From NCBI RefSeq assembly GCF_014200495.1, contig NZ_JACHBY010000002.1, positions 434,001-498,000 of the forward strand: DNA of 64,000 bases, read 5' to 3'. Of this stretch, positions 8,333 through 16,188 are shown piece by piece. Numbering within the stretch: position 1 is the first letter of the stretch; the number at the start of each line of letters is the position of its first letter. The stretch comes from Mucilaginibacter geliditolerans. GTDB lineage: Bacteria > Bacteroidota > Bacteroidia > Sphingobacteriales > Sphingobacteriaceae. The notes under the pieces are model-generated. The model searched no databases. It was given only the letters and a program-made list of their open reading frames with translations, and was not told where the DNA came from. The translations under genes were made by a program, and so were the position numbers.

Positions 8333-9682
8333 ATGCCTGTACGTTACTCAAAACATCTGCCCCCAACCATTTTTATAGCTGATCTGTTGCTGCTAAACCT
8401 GGCACTATACATATCGCATTTGGCAACATTTCATAATCTACTACCACAAAACGAATCATTACTTTTTCTTATAGTTGCAAATATTGCCTGGGCTATTGCT
8501 TCACTAACAACAAAAAACTTTCAAGTAAAACGCCCATTATTTTTAAAAGATAACATACATACCTTCCTGGTTACGTTAATTTATCACTTGTTATTAATCT
8601 TCAGCGCGATCTACTTCTTAAAGATTGATAATATATCAAGAAAAGAAGTAACTATTGCTTATCTCATTTTTCCAATACTTGTAATTCTTACCAGGTCAGT
8701 TTTATTTGTTTCGCTTGATTATTATCGTAAACATGGCTACAACCTGCGTAAAATAATGATCGTAGGTGATAAAAACATTGCAGTAAGACTGGCAAAATCA
8801 TTTTCACAACACCCGGAATATGGATATGATCTTACCAATTTCATTTCAGAAGATGAACTCACTAAAATAGCAGACACCCCTCTTTTAAATAAAATCCTGG
8901 CTAATAAACCCGATGAAATTTTCATCTGCTTTAAACAAATGAATGATACACTTTTAAAAGAACTTATACAGATTGGCGAAGACCATTCAATTAAAATAAA
9001 AGTAGTGCCAGACGTGATGCTGAATAGTAACTATGCCGAATTAGTTACTTATGACACCTTTCCCATATTACACATCAGCGCACAATCTTCTATTGATTTA
9101 AAGATCCGGTTTTTAAAACGCACTTTCGATATAATCTTTTCCTCGGTTTTAATGGCTACCGGGCTACCGGTGTTTGGTTTGCTATACATTATTACAAAAA
9201 CCACATCAAAAGGACCAGCCTTTTATAAACAGGAAAGAATAGGCAGAAACGGCAAACCATTTTACATATATAAATTCAGAAGTATGTATGTTGATGCTGA
9301 AAAATTTGGCCCGCAACTTTCAAAAGATAATGATCCGCGAATTACAAAATGGGGGGTGGTTATCAGAAAAACCCGTCTTGATGAATTACCACAGTTTTGG
9401 AACGTATTAAAAGGAGAGATGTCTGTTGTTGGCCCGCGCCCTGAAAGACAGTTCTATATTGACAAAATAGTTGAAAAGAACCCTAATTACAAAAAACTGC
9501 TGAGTTTAAGACCTGGTATTACTTCTATTGGCCAGGTTCAATACGGATATGCTGAGAATATTGATGAGATGTGCAATCGTGTTAGGTACGACCTTATTTA
9601 TTTAGATAACGTTAACCTGAATGCTGACATCAATATCATATACAAAACAGTTAAAGTAATGATACAAAGAAAAGGTAAATAA
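8333..9682 (+). CDS. Polyprenyl-phosphate sugar-1-phosphate transferase (WbaP/WcaJ family)
   Basis: Encodes a 449-residue initiating transferase that moves a sugar-1-phosphate from a nucleotide sugar to undecaprenyl phosphate. The N-terminal half has about four membrane helices (residues 12-125), then a Rossmann-like CoA-binding-type region (IMIVGDKNIA at 141-150). The C-terminal catalytic domain starts with the re-entrant helix FKRTFDIIFSS (from about 260), followed by GPAFYKQERIGRNGKPFYIYK, KFRSM (314-318), the catalytic Asp-Glu pair in RLDELPQ (D350, E351) and VVGPRPER (365-372). It probably starts the repeat unit assembled by the genes upstream. It has its own promoter-like element, so it may be transcribed separately from the glycosyltransferases. 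Confidence 0.92.
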   Translation: MPVRYSKHLPPTIFIADLLLLNLALYISHLATFHNLLPQNESLLFLIVANIAWAIASLTTKNFQVKRPLFLKDNIHTFLVTLIYHLLLIFSAIYFLKIDNISRKEVTIAYLIFPILVILTRSVLFVSLDYYRKHGYNLRKIMIVGDKNIAVRLAKSFSQHPEYGYDLTNFISEDELTKIADTPLLNKILANKPDEIFICFKQMNDTLLKELIQIGEDHSIKIKVVPDVMLNSNYAELVTYDTFPILHISAQSSIDLKIRFLKRTFDIIFSSVLMATGLPVFGLLYIITKTTSKGPAFYKQERIGRNGKPFYIYKFRSMYVDAEKFGPQLSKDNDPRITKWGVVIRKTRLDELPQFWNVLKGEMSVVGPRPERQFYIDKIVEKNPNYKKLLSLRPGITSIGQVQYGYAENIDEMCNRVRYDLIYLDNVNLNADINIIYKTVKVMIQRKGK

Positions 9683-9687
9683 CAAGT

Positions 9688-9705
9688 TTGGCACGGATTT
9701 AGCAT
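9688..9705 (+). promoter_or_regulatory. Sigma-54 (RpoN) type -24/-12 promoter candidate
   Basis: TTGGCACGGATTTAGCAT carries the -24 TTGGCAC box intact and a TAGCAT in place of TTGCAT at -12. The GG (9690-9691) and GC (9702-9703) dinucleotides are separated by exactly 10 bases, the spacing sigma-54 requires. Transcription would begin near 9715, directly at the ATG of the 53-codon ORF. The enhancer-binding regulator would be encoded elsewhere. Confidence 0.5.
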
Positions 9706-9715
9706 TAAGTGCTAC

Positions 9716-9877
9716 ATGAAAGTATTAAATTTAAAAATCGCTGCCCCACTTAAAACTACCGAAAAATTGATCAGGGCCATTCTCCAAAGAGATATAGATG
9801 CATTTAAGGCTACCAACATGCAGTTTCTGCGTAATAATAAAATATACAATCCGGAATACACAGGTTTAATAGCCTGA
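9716..9877 (+). CDS. Small ORF, 53 residues, unknown function
   Basis: A 53-codon ORF beginning MKVLNLKIAAPLKTTEKL and ending EYTGLIA. The composition is ordinary for a real protein: an amphipathic basic N-terminal half, no membrane segment and no Cys. I do not recognise a family. It sits between a sigma-54-like promoter and a strong intrinsic terminator, giving a predicted transcript of about 220 bases with almost no leader. A leaderless mRNA is possible, and a small RNA that happens to contain an ORF is the alternative. It lies 33 bases after the sugar-phosphate transferase gene and is in the same orientation. Confidence 0.5.
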   Translation: MKVLNLKIAAPLKTTEKLIRAILQRDIDAFKATNMQFLRNNKIYNPEYTGLIA

Positions 9878-9906
9878 TCCTACATACTACATCTACCTAT
9901 GATTAA

Positions 9907-9933
9907 GAGCTTTCATTTTGAAAGCTTTTTTTA
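9907..9933 (+). terminator. Intrinsic terminator
   Basis: AGCTTTC-ATTTT-GAAAGCT hairpin (9908-9926, with a G-U pair possible at its base) followed by a T run. It is oriented to end + strand transcripts, that is the small ORF and read-through from the polysaccharide locus. Confidence 0.8.
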
Positions 9934-9953
9934 TTTCTCGAAATAAGATAGGG

Positions 9954-10277
9954 TTAACGTTGCCGGGATTGCTGGTATTTATAATGGAGTTGTTTAAGGC
10001 TTTCTGTTGAGGCATCGTCGGTTGAAATACCATAACCTGAAACAAGTATACCTTTTATGCCTGATGCTGATGCCAGCGCATAAACGGTTGCCTCATCAGC
10101 CGGATCAGAAGCACCCTCATAGCGGTAAAGGTCTACTATCTCAAATTCATCGGCAGCAAATGCCCGCTCTCCTGCTTTAAACTGGTTCTCCACTAAATTA
10201 AAATCAAGGGTATAACCCTGCTCTTTTAACTGGCTTATAGCCTCGGTAACGGTAGCGTAATGAAATTTTTGATCCAT
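9954..10277 (-). CDS. Conserved Bacteroidota protein of unknown function
   Basis: A 107-residue soluble acidic protein. I recognise the pattern TVTEAISQLKEQGYTLDFNL, then DEFEIVDLYRYEGASDPAD, then VYALAS-GIKGILVSGYG, from a small family widespread in Bacteroidota. Some databases name that family phosphoribosylpyrophosphate synthetase; the protein is far too short for that enzyme and lacks its PRPP-binding loop, so the name should not be trusted. There is no signal peptide or membrane segment. It lies 84 bases downstream of the histidine kinase gene on the same strand and may be co-transcribed with it. Function unknown. Confidence 0.8.
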   Translation of the reverse strand: MDQKFHYATVTEAISQLKEQGYTLDFNLVENQFKAGERAFAADEFEIVDLYRYEGASDPADEATVYALASASGIKGILVSGYGISTDDASTESLKQLHYKYQQSRQR

Positions 10278-10361
10278 ATAGTAAAATTAAAGAATAATGC
10301 GGGCAACAACCAATAATTAGTGTCCTAAAATTATCATACAAGTGTCTTAAATAAAACAGGC

Positions 10362-12128
10362 TTATTGAACAGTAACCGTCTTGGTTATATACTTCTTTAT
10401 GATGGATAATAACTGATAAGGCTGAAATGGCTTTGTAATGCAATCAGAAAATCCACTGGCTACAAGATTAGTTAGCATTTCCTGGTCAACCACAGATGCT
10501 GTAAACGCGATTACCGGAATTTGCGGATACATTTTTTTCATTTCATAAATAGCAACATAACCGTTCATAACCGGCATCTCCAAATCAAGCAAGATAACAT
10601 CATAGGCTGCATCTTTTTCCAATGCATCCAATGCCTCTTTACCATTAAAAACACCGGTAACCAAGGCTTTATAATTGATTAAAACCTTTTTGGCCACCAT
10701 CATATTTATCTGGTTATCTTCTACCAATAAAACACGGGTACCAGCCAAATTATCTTCATCACCGGTATCTGTTACCGGGTTTGACTCTCGCTGTACGTAA
10801 TCAAGTTTAAGATCAAAGCTGAATATACTCCCCTTCCCCTTTTCACTGGTTAAATTAAGGGAGCTATTCATAAGCTTTAACAGGCGCATACAAATATTCA
10901 ATCCCAGACCAGTGCCATGTAATGTTTTAGTGTTACCATTGTACACCTGCCAAAACCCCTCGAATATTTGTTTCTGATCCTCTTTGGCTATACCTATACC
11001 TGTATCTTCCACGCTAAAGCTTACCACTACTGCAGTTTTACTGCTCCTTATCATGGTAGCCTTTAATTTAACATAACCTTTCTCTGTAAATTTCAGGGCG
11101 TTGGAGAACAGGTTATTAAAAACCTGTATTAAGCGCAGATCATCTACCAAAACAATAACATCCAGCCCTACGCCAATTTCAGTTTTAAGCTCGATCCCTT
11201 TTTCCTGATAAAGGGATGTGAAGGGCATACTCACATTTTGCATCAGTTGCTTCAAATTCAGGCTAACTGGATGTATTTCCAGCTTATTAGCCTCTATCTT
11301 ATTAAAATCGAGTATGTTATTTATTTGCTGCAGCATATGGTCTGAGCAGTATTTCAGCACCTGTATGTATTCATCTTGCTGCGCTATGCTGTGGTCTTGT
11401 TTTAATAAGTTTATAACCCCTATTATGCCATTTAAAGGCGTACGCAGCTCATGTCCCATTGTGGCCAGAAAACGTGTTCTGGAATCTACCACCCGTTTGC
11501 TTTGTTCCATTAGCTCACGAATGTACTTTTCCTCAAAAAAAGTGTAGGCAATAGCAAACAATATGGTTGATGAGATAGCAACAATCCGGTTAAACAATAC
11601 CAATTTACTTATTTGTGCTGCTGTTAAGTGCTCAAGATGATTAATGTAACGCCCCGCGATAATAGTAACAAAAAAAGAAAAAAGAATAATGGCAATATAA
11701 GTACCCGACTCCCGGTACCTGGTTCGTTTAAGATTAACAATAATTGGCACAGCTATCAGTATAGGGAAAAAATACAGGTACTGATCTGTATCCAGTCCCT
11801 CAAACAAGGTTGCAGATATTATCATACTGCAAATCAGTATAATAATAGTAATGGGCAGATTTTGTATCGCTTCATTGTATTTCAAAAGAATGAACATCAG
11901 CGTAGCAAAACAAAAACATGCCACTAAGAACGATGAAACATATAGCCCGATACCCGCATCGTAAAAAGAAAGCCCAATGCCTATCAACAAAGCAGCAATA
12001 CCCAGCTGGTATGTCCTTTTAGGCACCTCCTTCATATCATAAAGTGGGTTCAGATGCCTATCATCATCTTTGATCGGTTTATGATATTTATCTGTTCCTG
12101 TATTGTCCACCATTTGAATTGAATCCAT
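10362..12128 (-). CDS. Hybrid sensor histidine kinase/response regulator
   Basis: A 588-residue membrane-bound hybrid kinase. The first 36 residues are cytoplasmic, followed by about six membrane helices (residues 38-195) with no large periplasmic sensor, so it probably senses a membrane or cytoplasmic signal. The dimerisation/phosphoacceptor H-box is FLATMGHELRTPLNG (His226). The HATPase domain shows an N-box (NLFSNALKFT), the G1 box DTGIGI and the G2 region HGTGLGL. A receiver domain begins at about residue 464 (VLLVEDN) with phosphoacceptor Asp515 in LLDLEMPVMNGY and Lys in ITKPF. No partner regulator or HPt gene lies beside it, so the output path is not visible. The start codon is the only Met before the first helices. 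Confidence 0.92.
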   Translation of the reverse strand: MDSIQMVDNTGTDKYHKPIKDDDRHLNPLYDMKEVPKRTYQLGIAALLIGIGLSFYDAGIGLYVSSFLVACFCFATLMFILLKYNEAIQNLPITIIILICSMIISATLFEGLDTDQYLYFFPILIAVPIIVNLKRTRYRESGTYIAIILFSFFVTIIAGRYINHLEHLTAAQISKLVLFNRIVAISSTILFAIAYTFFEEKYIRELMEQSKRVVDSRTRFLATMGHELRTPLNGIIGVINLLKQDHSIAQQDEYIQVLKYCSDHMLQQINNILDFNKIEANKLEIHPVSLNLKQLMQNVSMPFTSLYQEKGIELKTEIGVGLDVIVLVDDLRLIQVFNNLFSNALKFTEKGYVKLKATMIRSSKTAVVVSFSVEDTGIGIAKEDQKQIFEGFWQVYNGNTKTLHGTGLGLNICMRLLKLMNSSLNLTSEKGKGSIFSFDLKLDYVQRESNPVTDTGDEDNLAGTRVLLVEDNQINMMVAKKVLINYKALVTGVFNGKEALDALEKDAAYDVILLDLEMPVMNGYVAIYEMKKMYPQIPVIAFTASVVDQEMLTNLVASGFSDCITKPFQPYQLLSIIKKYITKTVTVQ

Positions 12129-12283
12129 ATACTTTCATCCCTATTAACATGTAAAGGATTGAATAGTGCTGATTTTATAAAAGTATTTTTAAATTATCGG
12201 GTATAACTGATCTTCCAAATATCGAATAAAATGAACAAATGAAATTATTTTAAGCTTAAACCTTTTAAATTTTAATCATAGGT

Positions 12284-13015
12284 TTAAAAATATTTGTCAA
12301 CCGTTAACCCATAAGTAAAAATAAGGTTATCACTATGGGTAATACTCATTTTATTGTAGGTAAGCGAAGTAATCAGGCTTATCCACTTTCGTAATTTTAA
12401 ACCTGCGGTAGTGGTCGACCGGATGATATAGTCGCCACCTCTCGAAAATGAATTTTGTAAAAAATTGCTGCCGTCCAATGTAAAGTCATCTTTAATTGCA
12501 AAGTGAAACTGCAGGCGCAAGGAGTTTCGGTAAGTATCATCGGTTACATTCATCAGCAGATCACTCTGGTCATATAATACACCATCACTCAAGTTTATGT
12601 AAGCATTCTTTTCGTCAATAAAGCTATAGGCTATACCCCCACCGGCCAATAACTGGTTATTTATTTTTAATGAATAGCTGGTATTGTAGTTCACTAATCC
12701 CCAGTAATAAAAATGAGGGAAGGTTTTATACAGGTTAAAAACCAGTGCCGATGAAAAATCATTATTGGTAAGCGTATTGTCCTGCTTGCCATATATCCAA
12801 CTATTGGTGGCAGTCATCGTAAAATCCTTTTGCTTAATGCCGAAATTAAATGCGTTGTTTAGCAGATAGCTACTACCCTCATCCGTTTTATTAATTGAGC
12901 CCGATGCTATCAGCGTAGCACGATAATGTGTGGTATCATTAAACTGGGCATAAGTTGCCTGATAGCCTAGTATCAAAAGAAAAAGTGTTATTAAGCTTCT
13001 CTTTGCTGCACTCAT
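12284..13015 (-). CDS. DUF481-family outer-membrane protein
   Basis: A 243-residue exported protein: signal peptide MSAAKRSLITLFLLILGYQA with cleavage after TYA (about residue 23), then alternating hydrophobic/polar strands ending in Phe (LTVDKYF). This fits a small outer-membrane beta-barrel of the DUF481/YdiY type. The sequence GSINKTDEGSSYLLNNAFNFGIKQKDF at the N-terminus of the mature protein and WGLVNYNTSYS further on are typical of the family. Its function is not known. It diverges from the MscS gene across a 179-base promoter region. Confidence 0.75.
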   Translation of the reverse strand: MSAAKRSLITLFLLILGYQATYAQFNDTTHYRATLIASGSINKTDEGSSYLLNNAFNFGIKQKDFTMTATNSWIYGKQDNTLTNNDFSSALVFNLYKTFPHFYYWGLVNYNTSYSLKINNQLLAGGGIAYSFIDEKNAYINLSDGVLYDQSDLLMNVTDDTYRNSLRLQFHFAIKDDFTLDGSNFLQNSFSRGGDYIIRSTTTAGLKLRKWISLITSLTYNKMSITHSDNLIFTYGLTVDKYF

Positions 13016-13138
13016 ATATGTTTTGATTTTTACGTTTTTAAATTGAAATACGTATAAAATGTTTTAATAAAACCTAAACCCTGCATAAACCATTAAACAT
13101 TTTTCTTAAATGTATGTTCACCATAAAATAATATAGGC

Positions 13139-13153
13139 TATGATAATATCATA
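13139..13153. promoter_or_regulatory. Perfect 15-bp palindrome, candidate operator
   Basis: TATGATA-A-TATCATA is a perfect inverted repeat (7-bp arms, 1-base centre) ending one base before the -7-like element of the MscS gene, in the divergent region with the DUF481 gene. The position suits a repressor or activator site; the AT-rich composition makes chance possible. Confidence 0.35.
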
Positions 13154-13154
13154 G

Positions 13155-13162
13155 TAGCTTTG
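13155..13162 (+). promoter_or_regulatory. -7 promoter element of the MscS gene
   Basis: TAGCTTTG matches the Bacteroidota TANNTTTG consensus; it lies 33 bases before the ATG at 13195. No good -33 TTTG was found at the usual distance, where the palindrome lies instead. Confidence 0.45.
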
Positions 13163-13194
13163 GTTCAATATGAATAATCTTCTTAACCTTATTT

Positions 13195-14280
13195 ATGGAT
13201 AACCAACTGCAATCCTTGTCGCAACAATTCCCTACTTGGGTTTGGAATGTAGGCGTAGTTATTCTTTCCTTATTGCTAGGCTTTATTATAAAAGCCATTA
13301 TCACCGGTATTCTGCATTTCTATAAAAAACAGAAGGATTACTCTCTGTTCAAATCCATCATTACTCACTTAGGCCGGCCATTAAATATATTTGTGCCGCT
13401 GCTTACGCTTAATTTCATGCAATCCTTTCTGAAATTAAGCCCGCTATACCTAATTCCCATCGATAGGATTATCGGCATACTACTTATAATAGCGTTTGCC
13501 AGCCTGCTCATCAACAGCATTAAAATTTTTGAGGATTATGTATATCACCAGTACGATCTTAATAAAGACGATAATCTAAGAGAACGTAAGGTTAGAACCC
13601 AGCTTATCTTCATCCGCAAAGTGATCATCATTTTCATTGTATTAGTAACCATCGCCATCATTTTGCTCAGTTTTGATAATGTGCGTAAAATTGGTGACGG
13701 GCTTTTAACCGGCGTAGGCATCAGCAGTATTATTGTAGGCTTTGCTGCACAGAAATCATTGAGTAACTTTTTAGCAGGATTTCAGATTGCTTTTACACAG
13801 CCTATACGCATTGATGATGTGCTGGTAGTTGAAGGCGAATGGGGCCGCGTGGAAGATATAACCTTAACCTATGTTGTACTTAGCATATGGGACCAGCGGA
13901 GGCTCATTTTGCCTATTACCTACTTTATTGAAAAGCCTTTCCAAAACTGGACGAGAAGCACTTCAGAAATTTTAGGGACCGTATTTCTTTACGTCGACTA
14001 TACTTTCCCTGTTGAAAACTTAAGAACCGAACTTAACCGGTTATTGACAACCACTCAATTATGGGACAAAAGAGTGGGCATTTTACAGGTAACCGATTCA
14101 AAAGAACATACCATTGAACTAAGGGTGCTGGTTAGCGCGCGTAACTCATCCGAGGCTTTTGACCTGCGCTGTTATGTGCGCGAAAACCTGTTAAAATACA
14201 TAAGTGAAAATTTACCATTAAGCTTGCCGCAAACCCGTTATCAGCAAAATAAGACAGGACTGGAGAAACCCGATAATTAA
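13195..14280 (+). CDS. MscS-family mechanosensitive ion channel
   Basis: A 361-residue inner-membrane channel. About four membrane helices lie between residues 15 and 170. The pore-lining TM3 and following beta domain are recognisable in GVGISSIIVGFAAQKSLSN (about residues 175-193), then FQIAFTQPIRIDDVLVVEGEWGRVEDI (about 198-224), the signature region of MscS. The TM3 helix has the small/large alternation expected for gating, and the C-terminal cytoplasmic domain continues to RYQQNKTGLEKPDN. Family role: opening under membrane tension to release solutes during hypo-osmotic shock. It stands alone, between a divergent DUF481 gene and phosphoglucomutase. Confidence 0.92.
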   Translation: MDNQLQSLSQQFPTWVWNVGVVILSLLLGFIIKAIITGILHFYKKQKDYSLFKSIITHLGRPLNIFVPLLTLNFMQSFLKLSPLYLIPIDRIIGILLIIAFASLLINSIKIFEDYVYHQYDLNKDDNLRERKVRTQLIFIRKVIIIFIVLVTIAIILLSFDNVRKIGDGLLTGVGISSIIVGFAAQKSLSNFLAGFQIAFTQPIRIDDVLVVEGEWGRVEDITLTYVVLSIWDQRRLILPITYFIEKPFQNWTRSTSEILGTVFLYVDYTFPVENLRTELNRLLTTTQLWDKRVGILQVTDSKEHTIELRVLVSARNSSEAFDLRCYVRENLLKYISENLPLSLPQTRYQQNKTGLEKPDN

Positions 14281-14313
14281 CAGCAGAAGACTTATGATTC
14301 TACTCAAAAGTTA

Positions 14314-14321
14314 TATATTTG
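14314..14321 (+). promoter_or_regulatory. -7 promoter element of the phosphoglucomutase gene
   Basis: TATATTTG matches the Bacteroidota TANNTTTG consensus exactly and lies 43 bases before the ATG at 14365. Confidence 0.45.
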
Positions 14322-14364
14322 AACTACGCGAGACTACCTATTAATTAAAAATAAATAAACACAT

Positions 14365-16101
14365 ATGCAGGATTTAGACCCAACCATTCTCCAAAAGGTA
14401 AATTCATGGCTTCAAGGAAGTTATGACGATGATGTTAAGCAACAAATTCAGAGTTTACTTGATGAGAAAGCCTACACTGAGCTAACTGATTCATTTTATC
14501 GTGATCTTGAATTTGGAACTGGCGGACTACGCGGAACAATGGGTCCGGGTTCAAACCGTATAAATAAATATACCATTGGTGCTGCCACACAAGGCCTGGC
14601 AAACTACCTGAAGAAAAAATACCCGGGCGAAAAAGTTAAAGTTGCCATTGCGCATGACAGCCGTAATAATGCTGATCTTTTCTCGACCATTACTGCTGAA
14701 GTATTTTCGGCAAATGATATACATGTTTACTATTTTAATGCCTTACGCCCTACTCCTGAGCTATCATTCGCGGTACGCCATTTTGGATGTAAAAGCGGTG
14801 TAATGCTAACTGCCTCACATAATCCAAAGGAATATAACGGCTACAAAGCTTACGGAGCCGATGGCGGTCAGTTTGTATCACCTGATGATAAGGCTGTTAT
14901 GGATGAAGTAGCAGCGATCAGCAGTGTTGATGAAATTAAATTTAACCGTATTGATGCCAATATTGAAGAAATAGGCAAAGAAGTAGATGAACTGTATTTA
15001 AGCGAGATAACCAAGCTTTCAGTTTCACCAGAAGCTATACAGCGCCAAAAGGACCTGAAAATTGTTTACTCCCCTATCCACGGAACGGGTATTACTTTAG
15101 TGCCGCAGGCATTGGAACGTTTCGGCTTTGAGAATGTTATCCTGGTTGAAGAACAGATCACTCCTGATGGCAATTTCCCTACGGTGATATATCCTAACCC
15201 CGAAGAAAAAGAAGCTTTAACACTGGCCCTTAAAAAGGCCAAAGAAGTTGATGCCGACTTGGTGCTGGCCACCGACCCGGATGCCGACCGCGTAGGTATA
15301 GCCGTAAAAAATACTGATAACGAGTTTATACTGCTTAATGGCAACCAAACCGGCGCCATGCTTATCAATTATTTATTGAGCGCATGGGAAGAAAAAGGCA
15401 AGCTTACCGGTAAGGAATACATTGTTAAAACTATTGTAACCACCAACCTTATTGAGCAGATAGCCAAAGCCAAAAATGTTACCTATTACAACACCTTAAC
15501 CGGCTTTAAATATATTGGCGAGCTGATGACCAAATTTGAAGGCAAACAAACCTTTATAGGCGGCGGTGAGGAAAGCTATGGCTACCTGATAGGTGAATTG
15601 GTAAGAGATAAGGATGCGGTAGTTTCGAGCGCGTTTATTGCGGAAATGACTGCTTATTACAAAGACAAAGGCAGCAGCTTATTTGAAGCTTTGCTTGATA
15701 CCTATGTACAGTACGGTTTTTATAAAGAAAAGCTCATCTCCCTTACCAAAAAAGGCAAAACAGGCGCCGAAGAGATCAAGGCGATGATGGAAACTTACAG
15801 AACCAATCCACCGGCAACGCTGGGCGGCTCAAAAGTGATCACGCTTAAAGATTATGAGAAAGGTATTGAAACCGATTTGACCAGCAATACAACCCAGCCA
15901 CTGGAATTCCCTGCATCTGATGTATTACAGTTTATAACTGAAGATGGCAGCATCATCTCTGCCCGCCCATCAGGAACAGAACCTAAGATAAAATTCTATT
16001 GCAGCGTTAACGGCAAACTGGCCAATATCGCGGCATATGCCGAAACTGATAAACAGCTTGACGAAAAGATCTCAGCTATTATGAAAGATCTGGGCGTATA
16101 A
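14365..16101 (+). CDS. Phospho-sugar mutase (phosphoglucomutase/phosphomannomutase)
   Basis: A 578-residue alpha-D-phosphohexomutase of the long PgcA/PGM2-like type, interconverting hexose-1- and hexose-6-phosphates. All four signature regions are intact: the phosphoserine loop TASHNPKEYNGYKAY (Ser151), the metal-binding DPDADR (304-309), the sugar-binding GGGEESYGY (399-407) and the phosphate-binding RPSGTEPKIKFY near residue 535. An N-terminal GTGGLRGTMG loop (51-60) is also typical. It would supply glucose- or mannose-1-phosphate to the nucleotide-sugar pools used by both polysaccharide loci in the window; the preferred sugar cannot be read from sequence. A strong terminator follows. Confidence 0.93.
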   Translation: MQDLDPTILQKVNSWLQGSYDDDVKQQIQSLLDEKAYTELTDSFYRDLEFGTGGLRGTMGPGSNRINKYTIGAATQGLANYLKKKYPGEKVKVAIAHDSRNNADLFSTITAEVFSANDIHVYYFNALRPTPELSFAVRHFGCKSGVMLTASHNPKEYNGYKAYGADGGQFVSPDDKAVMDEVAAISSVDEIKFNRIDANIEEIGKEVDELYLSEITKLSVSPEAIQRQKDLKIVYSPIHGTGITLVPQALERFGFENVILVEEQITPDGNFPTVIYPNPEEKEALTLALKKAKEVDADLVLATDPDADRVGIAVKNTDNEFILLNGNQTGAMLINYLLSAWEEKGKLTGKEYIVKTIVTTNLIEQIAKAKNVTYYNTLTGFKYIGELMTKFEGKQTFIGGGEESYGYLIGELVRDKDAVVSSAFIAEMTAYYKDKGSSLFEALLDTYVQYGFYKEKLISLTKKGKTGAEEIKAMMETYRTNPPATLGGSKVITLKDYEKGIETDLTSNTTQPLEFPASDVLQFITEDGSIISARPSGTEPKIKFYCSVNGKLANIAAYAETDKQLDEKISAIMKDLGV

Positions 16102-16120
16102 GTTCATATTATTATTAAAC

Positions 16121-16157
16121 AAGAAATCCCGGTGCAATATACCGGGATTTCTTATTT
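16121..16157. terminator. Bidirectional intrinsic terminator
   Basis: A 13-bp perfect stem (AAGAAATCCCGGT / ACCGGGATTTCTT) with a 7-base loop, 16121-16153, flanked by A and T runs. It lies between the converging phosphoglucomutase and di-haem peroxidase genes and can serve both. Confidence 0.88.
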
Positions 16158-16188
16158 AGGCCTTATCTATCTGACTAAACGGATACTT

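Noticed and set aside
9954-10277. Phosphoribosylpyrophosphate synthetase
   Set aside because: The protein is 107 residues and lacks the PRPP-binding loop; the name is a propagated database label.
10204-10443. A 79-codon - strand ORF bridging the small protein and the histidine kinase gene
   Set aside because: It overlaps the ends of two well-supported genes in another frame and shows no domain.
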